This document shows, piece by piece, positions 58,241 to 64,000 of a DNA stretch of 64,000 nucleotides. The position numbers and the translations under genes are program-made. The stretch is taken from positions 32,818,755 to 32,882,754 of the forward strand of contig CM022299.1 of NCBI GenBank assembly GCA_011799875.1, read 5' to 3'. The stretch's first letter is position 1. Each line of letters starts with the position of its first letter. This stretch comes from Thinopyrum elongatum. Taxonomy: Eukaryota; Streptophyta; Magnoliopsida; Poales; Poaceae. The notes under the pieces are model-generated. The model did no database searches. It saw only the letters and a program-made list of their open reading frames with translations, and was not told where the DNA came from.

Positions 58241-58270
58241 GTAGATGCTGTGCCTAATTTCTAGCAAAAG

Positions 58271-58350
58271 TACTGGAGTAGCCCAGTGGCCAAGTTCCAC
58301 TCCCCAACTGCTGCTCCGCCCGGGTTCGATTCCACCTGGTGCAGTGAAAA
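58271..58350 (+). repeat. tRNA-derived SINE candidate
   Basis: TAGCCCAGTGG at 58279-58289 fits the pol III A box (TRGCNNAGYNGG), and GGTTCGATTCC at 58323-58333 is a perfect B box, 44 nt apart as in tRNA. The arms do not pair as in a tRNA (the 5' ACTGGAG and 3' TGGTGCA do not match), so it is not a tRNA gene. No tail or target duplication was confirmed. Confidence 0.5.
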
Positions 58351-58360
58351 TATCCGCAAA

Positions 58361-58936
58361 TTTTTGCCTCTGCCTCTGACGTGGGTGCCCATTGTCATCT
58401 ATGCACACCACCTCCAACACTTGCCAAAACTTCGTCCCTCATTTTCTCTGTTTTTCGCACACTCAACATTGTGTTGGCATTTTGAAAATAGCGTATCTTT
58501 TTTACTATGCATCATATGAAGATGTGCTATGCATGAATGTTGATCAGCATGATATTAACTGGCTGGTAGTTCCATTTTCGACCATGAATAAAACTTCAAA
58601 CATGATGTTATCCCTGTTTGAAAAGGGCATGTTAATATAAATGCTCTGCCTCTGAAACTTGCAGTTTCTTATCTGAAACTGAAACTTGCAGTTTCTTCTC
58701 TAAGAATCACATTGTCTGCACTTTTATATGAAACTACATTTTTTTTAAAGTGCTAAAAAGATCTCTAGAATTCCTAAAATACTTCATATGCTCAATACTG
58801 CAAATCTGAAATTCAAAAGACATTCATATCTGAAAATACACTCAAAATACACAACACAAAATACAATTCACAACCTGCAAATACTGACAACCCTAAGCTC
58901 CTCCTCAGACTATTGGGGGGGGGGGGTAGTCCCCTC
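58361..58936. other. No gene seen; poly-G run at end
   Basis: Mostly AT-rich, with a small duplication 'tgaaacttgcagtttctt' at about 58655-58700. A run of 12 G lies at 58915-58926. Confidence 0.6.
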
Positions 58937-59684
58937 CTATTCCTCGGTGGCAGGCAGCCGCCCTCTGAGATGAGGTGAACGGCGAGGGACAGGATGGCGG
59001 GGAAGCGTCGTCGCGCCAACTGCTTTTCTCCTCTTGCGGTTGGGTTCGGTCGACGAAGACTCCACTGGCTCGCTCTGCCACAACACCCTAAAAAACGGCA
59101 CCATGTAGATGCTCGATCCTTCAATCTCTGGTGTTTGCTCCATCTTGGATCGATACTCCCACCACCGCTGCCTCATGATCGGATTCGGTGAATCTGTTTG
59201 CTCCATGGCCCAGAGGAGCAGCTCTATTTACACCCGCGCGACTCCCTCCGAGAGTATCGCCGTCTTTTCTATCTGTTCTAGATATTTGGCCATCGCTGTC
59301 GCCGTCGCCGCTAATTGCTCTGGGTTGTCAAACCAAGATTGTATCTCCAACATCCTGGCTAGCTTCACAGGGTCGCCGTCTGCGAACCTCACGTATCGGT
59401 TGTACTCCTCCATCGATCTACTTCCCCACAGCACCTTCACTCGCCGGCAGTGGTTTTTGAATGGAAGAGGAGAGGTGCGGCGCTGGTTTTGGATTGGAAC
59501 AGGAGAGGAGCGGCGGTGGTTTTGAAATGGAAGAGGAGAGGAGCAGCGCTGGTTTTGGATTGGAACATGAGAGGAGCGGCGACGGTTTTGAAATGGATGA
59601 GGAGAGGAGCGGTGGTGGTCTTGTAAGTACTTTTTTGTTTTGCGTATTTTGGGTCAATGTTTGACCACATACTATATTTGACAA
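58937..59684 (-). pseudogene. Unknown gene, minus-strand copy of divergent pair
   Basis: Family not recognised. Reading leftward: an N-terminal 12-residue repeat (LLSSSISKPPP / LLSCSNPKPA alternating, 59620-59465) in one frame, then a shift. The core frame from 59440 follows: MEEYNRYVRFADGDPVKLARM, EIQSWFDNPEQL, a TAA at 59228-59230, then AMEQTDSPNP in the same frame, EYRSKMEQ, and a basic NRKRRKAVG (nuclear-localisation-like) before TTLPRHPVP. It ends at 58937. The order and many residues match the plus-strand copy at 59894-60652. One frameshift and one stop indicate decay. Confidence 0.55.
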
Positions 59685-59893
59685 GAGAAATGTAAATGCA
59701 TGTCATCAAAAATTGTATCGTTTGGTTCGTATCTGAATGTACTTTCAAATTATATTATTTTTGCAATGTATGACATATATTTTATTTGTTAAAATCATGG
59801 TCAAAATATGACCCAGAATACAAGGGAGACTAGTTAATGTGGGGTCGCTTATTAATTGAAAGGTAAAGTGATTTTGATTTTGATCCAGTCACA
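59685..59893. other. AT-rich spacer between divergent gene copies
   Basis: About 210 bp, AT-rich, with no long frame. Both copies point away from it, so it could act as a shared promoter region. No clear TATA element was assigned. Confidence 0.4.
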
Positions 59894-60652
59894 GTGCGCC
59901 GACCCTCTTGTCCAATCGTAAATCGCTGCCGCACGCTCCTCTCCCTCTTCTCCATTGCAAAACGACCCCCTCTCCTCTCCATCTTCTCCATTCCAAAACC
60001 ACCGTCTCGCCTCTCCCTCTTCTCCACTTCAAAACCACCCACTCTCCTCTCCATCTTCTCCATTGCAAAACCACCGTCTCGCCTCTCCCTCTTCTCCATT
60101 GCAAGACCACCATCTCTCCTCCCATCTTCCGAAGCCAGCACCGGACCTCTCAGAAGCACATCTATGGAGAGGATGCAACAGCGAATTGGGAAGATCGCCG
60201 GCGGCGACCAGGCGAAGTTAGCTAGGTTGACGGAGATCCTTACTTGGTTTGACAACAAGTGGGAGATTTCAAGGACGGTGAGGGCCATGTGGCAATGTAT
60301 GAGAAAGAGCAAGACGGCGGCGATGAGGGCGACGATGTACTCCCCGGCGGCAGTCACGCCGCGGTCATTTGAGTTCATCAAGTATCTCCTCCAGGCAATG
60401 GAGCAGACAGATTCGCCTCAGGCGAAAGTCAGACGGAGGTAGTGGGCGTACAGGTCCAAGGTCGAGCATCTAGAGGATAATGAATCGATCGAGTATGGTG
60501 TGTCGTTCGGGAGGGTGCAGTGCCAACCGGAGCCATAGGAGTATTCGTTCTCCCACTGCAAGAGGAGATCGGATGGCACGACATCGCTTCCCCGCCATTC
60601 TCCATGGTTCCCTCGCCCTTGCCTCGTTTCAACGGCGGCTGTAGGGTTTAAG
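59894..60652 (+). pseudogene. Unknown gene, plus-strand copy of divergent pair
   Basis: A single 182-codon frame joins the 12-residue repeat (LLSLFSIAKRPP, LLSIFSIPKPPSR and so on, 59930-60120) to the core: MERMQQRIGKIAGGDQAKLARL, EILTWFDNKWEI, FIKYLLQAMEQTDSP, then TAG at 60440. The frame continues with AYRSKVEHLEDNES, a second TAG near 60536, and TTSLPRH. It finally reaches AAGGTAAGC at 60650-60658, a good splice donor. Shared features with the minus copy (QAKLAR/PVKLAR, WFDN, AMEQTDSP, YRSK, LPRH) show common origin. The two nonsense codons sit where the other copy is open. Confidence 0.55.
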
Positions 60653-60658
60653 GTAAGC

Positions 60659-61153
60659 TTCGAAGTAACCTAATCTTCCATATGCTCATGCTTACAATCA
60701 GTGTGACGGCTAATGAAAATCATACGGGTAAGTACTGGGTAGTACTTCGAGTCTCTGAGTACTACGCCAATCACCCTAAAATAGCTCTGGACCAAAAACA
60801 AAGTTGTGATAATGTGTACAAATAAAGAAAAATCGATTGGTGCTTCTTTCAAAAAAGAGTACTCCCTAAAAAGGTGCCAATATAAGCTATTCCTATTTGA
60901 TTAGAGGATTTGCTGCAACACTTAAACAAGTAAAGTGTCACCTAAAAAAATAAGTAAAGTGCAAGCAAAACACCGGCAGATTAAAATATTCTGCAGCGGG
61001 TCAGGAAGAACTTGAGGAACCATCCATGCATCTATGCTTTTCCAAGCCACGTTTATGTTAGATATTGGCACCTCACACTCTGCATATATGCTGGTTCCAT
61101 CCGTACATTTGTGCAGATCCACCAAAATGTAGCTAAATAACCCTGTTTACACA
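60659..61153. other. No gene seen
   Basis: AT-rich sequence with no recognisable coding or repeat family apart from an 'aagtaaagtg' duplication near 60930-60960. Confidence 0.5.
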
Positions 61154-61470
61154 GATAATGAAAAAGCGTGATTACATTATAGTGGCACTAGTTGATCAAA
61201 CATACACTAATAAATAGAAGAAACTTCATTTTCTTAGTGGGAAAAGATTACCCTGTTGCACATATAATGAAAAAGTGTGATTATATTATAGTGGCACTAG
61301 TTGATCAAACATACACTAATTAATAGAAGAAACTTCATTTTCTTAATGGGAAAAGATTACCCTGCTTGCACAGGTAATGAAAAAGCATGATTACATTATA
61401 GTGGCACTAGTTGATGAAACATACACTAATTAATAGAAGAAACTTCATTTTCTTAATGGGAAAAGATTGC
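61154..61470. repeat. 109-110-bp tandem repeat, about three units
   Basis: TAATGAAAAAGCGTGATTA starts at 61156, 61265 and 61375. Each unit includes TATAGTGGCACTAGTTGAT and 'gaaacttcattttctta'. Units are more than 90% alike by eye. Confidence 0.93.
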
Positions 61471-61822
61471 GATAGTTTCACAGTATGCCATGCTGCGAGG
61501 GCGAGATGGGCCCTGCGATGCCTCATACGGTAGGCCTCATACTAGAAATCGACCCAATTCTCCCCGATACACCTTCTGTCAGTGATGAACATCAGTGTAC
61601 AGCGGTAGTACAAGGAGGGGCCTTGAGACATTCCAATCTCTATTTTTATGCAGTTCAACTAAAATTAAGCACCCAAGTTTGGAGAAACACTTAAAGGTTA
61701 ACAATGGGACTTGTTGATGAAACATATACTAACAAACAGAAGCACTTTCTTTATCTACATTTGAAATGAAATGATAGAGAGGACAATAGCTCTATTTTAG
61801 CTGTATTATTACTTCATTTTAT
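61471..61822. repeat. Diverged copies of the same repeat family
   Basis: 'gttgatgaaacatatactaa' at 61709 and 'cagtggcactag' at 61823 repeat the 110-bp unit in decayed form. A separate motif GCAGTTCAACTAAAATTAAGC (61651) recurs at 62455 and 62618. Confidence 0.55.
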
Positions 61823-62202
61823 CAGTGGCACTAGGGTCGAGCATGTTGCAAGCGAGGTGTACCGAGCGTTGCAAGGATGGGGGCCGGGGGTGCTTAGACT
61901 GGGATGCTGAAGCTGGCTCTTAGTCATTATCTCCCCCCTGATGTTTATGTGGTAGCTTTTGGGTTGTAATCGAGCTGGGGCTGCGTCCCCCTACCTGCCT
62001 AGCTTATGTGGCGAACTTGTCTCCTGCTAGTAGTCAGTCCGTTCTAGTTGTTGCTGCATAACTGCCCGTTTACACTGAGATATTGTCGGATAATCGTTCT
62101 CTATGGTTGGGTTTCTTTAATGAAATCGAAGGAAACCGTTGGGTTTCTTTAATGAAATCGGAGGAAACTCCCTCTTTTGATTAAAAAAACCAGTGGCACT
62201 AG
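61823..62202 (+). mobile_element. 5'-truncated LINE tail with 12-bp target duplication
   Basis: CAGTGGCACTAG at 61823-61834 and again at 62191-62202 flank a 356-bp insert (61835-62190) ending TTGATTAAAAAAAC. The insert has a LINE-like 3' end, with 'gggtttctttaatgaaatcg' twice just before the A-rich tail. It landed in a decayed 110-bp repeat unit. A SINE is less likely because no pol III boxes were found. Confidence 0.7.
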
Positions 62203-63220
62203 CGGTGCCAAAACATTGCCTCAAATTAATAGTGCCACTAGATTAAGGTGCAAAAAAATAACATTACTGCTTTATGATGGCAGTGCCAAAACGGTAGCAC
62301 AAGAGCAGAGTCAACATGCAGGATGTTTGGCAAACGATCGGACCAAAAAGGAACATACCTCGTGATGGGAACCATATCGGTAGTTAACGCCATCGTAGAA
62401 GGGATGACACCAGTCACCAACATGGATGATTCAATTCATGGGACCTTTTTGTGCAGTTCACCTAAAATGAAGCAATGTTTGCATCATGCAGTTAGCAAGT
62501 ACTTGGTCCCATGAGCTAGTAGCTTCTTCTTCATTAGTTGCAATAAAATTGAGCAACATCAAGGTTGGTCGTGAAGCTTGTGGAATGTTCAACTATAATT
62601 TGGATATCATTTTATGCAGTTCAACTAAGATCAAGCGTGAAATGTATATCTCTGTTTGCACAAAAAGGTGGAAAGGAGGGTGACAAACAAGTGATGAAAC
62701 ATACATCAAATGAAAAGAAGCATGTTCCTTATCTGAATGGCGATCCTACAAGGACAGTAGTAATTTCTAAAGCAGCAGCATTGCTAGATATTAGTGTGGG
62801 CATTAGGATTAACTATGACAACCGTTAAATACGACATTAATTTAATGGTGCCATTGCTTCATTTTACCAGCAACGTTACATTAACAGCTGCTAAAGAGTT
62901 GGTATTTGGGGATGAGAGAGTAGGCGGACTAGGACAGTTGCATTTCTAATGAAAACAAGCAACTTATCTTAATGGGAAATTTAGCAGGACATGGAAAACA
63001 GTGCCTAATTCATATTACTGGAGGCATTACATTGAAAACAACATTGGTTTAACATGTCCTTACTTTAACAGTGGGACTGCTAGTACATTTTACCAGTGGC
63101 ATTACATAAGAGGGGCTTGGGGCAATAAACATCCAAACAGGATATGTTGGTTGGGCCCATTTTTGTTTGGTATAGCCACCTTTTACTGTGTGAGGATAGC
63201 AAATCTAGTGCTGGACATAC
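62203..63220. repeat. Degenerate repeat region
   Basis: Further decayed copies: 'gatgaaacatacatcaaatgaaaagaag' (62695), 'cattttaccag' (62861 and 63082), 'cagtggcattac' (63092). No gene. Confidence 0.5.
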
Positions 63221-63984
63221 TCTGTTGACTTGTCCCCCAGTCCCCACTTTCTTTCCTTTTTCAACCAATAGATGGGTTTATATCGAGTTTGTACTGTGTT
63301 TCCCTTTATTTCCCTATTAGACCAAGAGACCAGTTGGATAGCCAGTCTCTGCTACTTTTCGGTCCCATTATTTCCTCTTTGGACCATGTCCTATATTCAG
63401 GTAACAAATCTCCCCCACCCCCTTTCTTCCCTGTTTGAACCAAGTAGTACTAGATTCGACTGCATGAAGTAGTACTACTAGATTCTACTGCATGAAGTAG
63501 TGTTACCTCTTAACAGTAAAAGTTTAGGTGGATTTCGAACAGCCGATCGATCCTATCAACAAGGGGGGCTGAGAAGTAGTAAAAGATACAAATGCAGCGA
63601 AGTGAGGAGCTGGGGAAGTAGAGCAAGGCCGATTTCGAAGGAAGTTATACCCGAGGGTCGCCGGGATGTCGCTAGGTGGTTGGCGGGTGGCCGGATCTGC
63701 CCACACTACGACAGCGAGGAAGAAGGTCGGAGGCCCTCCCTAGCCGGCGCTGCGTGGGAGAGAACGACAAGGCACGCTGATCGGGAGGCGCCGGCAGTGG
63801 GTCAGAGCCGTCGCCGAGGACAACCGCGTGAACGTTGCACCTTCCCCGGCGGAGGGGATCCGGTAGGATCTGTGACCAACGGTGTGCCGAGAGAGAGTGT
63901 GGCCACCACTGTCATGTTTAGATCTGGAGAGGATGAGAGAGCGTGAAGAGAGCAACACTAGCAACCAAGCGCGGAGGCTCCTGC
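63221..63984 (-). other. Possible gene start (minus) or unassigned frame
   Basis: On the minus strand, a 37-codon frame begins at ATG 63915 (MTVVATLSLG) and ends at 63802, 70 bp downstream of a TATA-like site, in a GC-rich, CT-rich context. On the plus strand, 63500-63946 is open for 148 codons (basic, Arg/Gly-rich) with no recognised domain. Neither is convincing alone. 63442-63505 has a 26-bp tandem duplication (AGTAGTACTAGATTC...CTGCATGA). Confidence 0.3.
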
Positions 63985-63992
63985 CTATATAG
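63985..63992 (-). promoter_or_regulatory. Candidate TATA box
   Basis: CTATATAG is palindromic. On the minus strand it reads CCACTATATAGGC, followed by a C/T-rich leader and the ATG at 63915. It could mark a gene start facing leftward. Confidence 0.35.
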
Positions 63993-64000
63993 TGGGGTAG

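Noticed and set aside
58271..58350. Functional tRNA gene
   Set aside because: A and B boxes are present, but acceptor and anticodon arms do not pair.
59418..59684. 88-codon Ser/Pro/Leu-rich frame as an independent secreted protein
   Set aside because: It is the 12-residue repeat portion of the decayed minus-strand gene copy; the plus copy shows the repeat fused to the core domain.

Overview
The window looks like intergenic DNA from a large grass genome, most likely Triticeae (wheat, Aegilops, barley or rye). That reading rests on recognising LTR families (LTRs opening TGATACGTCTCC with a tRNA-Asp primer site, BARE/Angela-type copia, SIRE/Maximus-type copia), on the deep nesting, and on a large CACTA transposon. 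No intact host gene, functional tRNA or rRNA gene, or CRISPR array was found. Nearly all long open frames are decayed retrotransposon genes or translations of repeats.

Layout. 1-7375: two minus-strand copia elements sharing one LTR. 7376-19646: a minus-strand Athila-like Ty3/gypsy element whose 5' LTR was split by a complete, non-autonomous plus-strand LTR element (element A, 11882-18739, 5-bp target duplication GTGAA). 19647-20489: a copia gag remnant. 20490-23521: the 3' part of a minus-strand SIRE/Maximus-like copia with an extra downstream ORF. 23522-41914: element C, a relative of A, whose 5' LTR carries a 14.2-kb CACTA element (24168-38338, target duplication TAA). 41915-43821: the left end of a second DNA transposon. 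43822-51293: element B, another non-autonomous LTR element. 51294-56726: a minus-strand BARE/Angela-like copia truncated by B. 56727-64000: a mosaic of small repeats, a tRNA-like SINE candidate, a LINE tail, tandem repeats and a divergent pair of decayed copies of an unrecognised gene.

Most interesting content. (1) The CACTA element has no visible transposase but carries two TATA- or intron-bearing cargo genes: a coiled-coil-like ORF split in frame by a 2.77-kb solo LTR, and a four-exon B3-like gene with two nonsense codons. It also holds a 5S rRNA-derived segment and six unrelated tandem arrays. (2) Elements A, B and C share RNA hairpins whose stems are kept while loops vary: one just after the ORF, and pairs in the long non-coding interior of A and B. 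They are candidate cis signals for mobilisation of elements that encode no polymerase. (3) At 58.9-60.7 kb two diverged copies of one unknown gene face away from each other, each with an N-terminal 12-residue repeat encoded by a 36-bp minisatellite. (4) The junction at 43818-43825 looks like a microhomology-mediated deletion that removed the matching halves of at least four nested elements.

Limits: family names come from memory of LTR ends and protein motifs and were not searched. Boundaries supported by target duplications are firm; the others are approximate.
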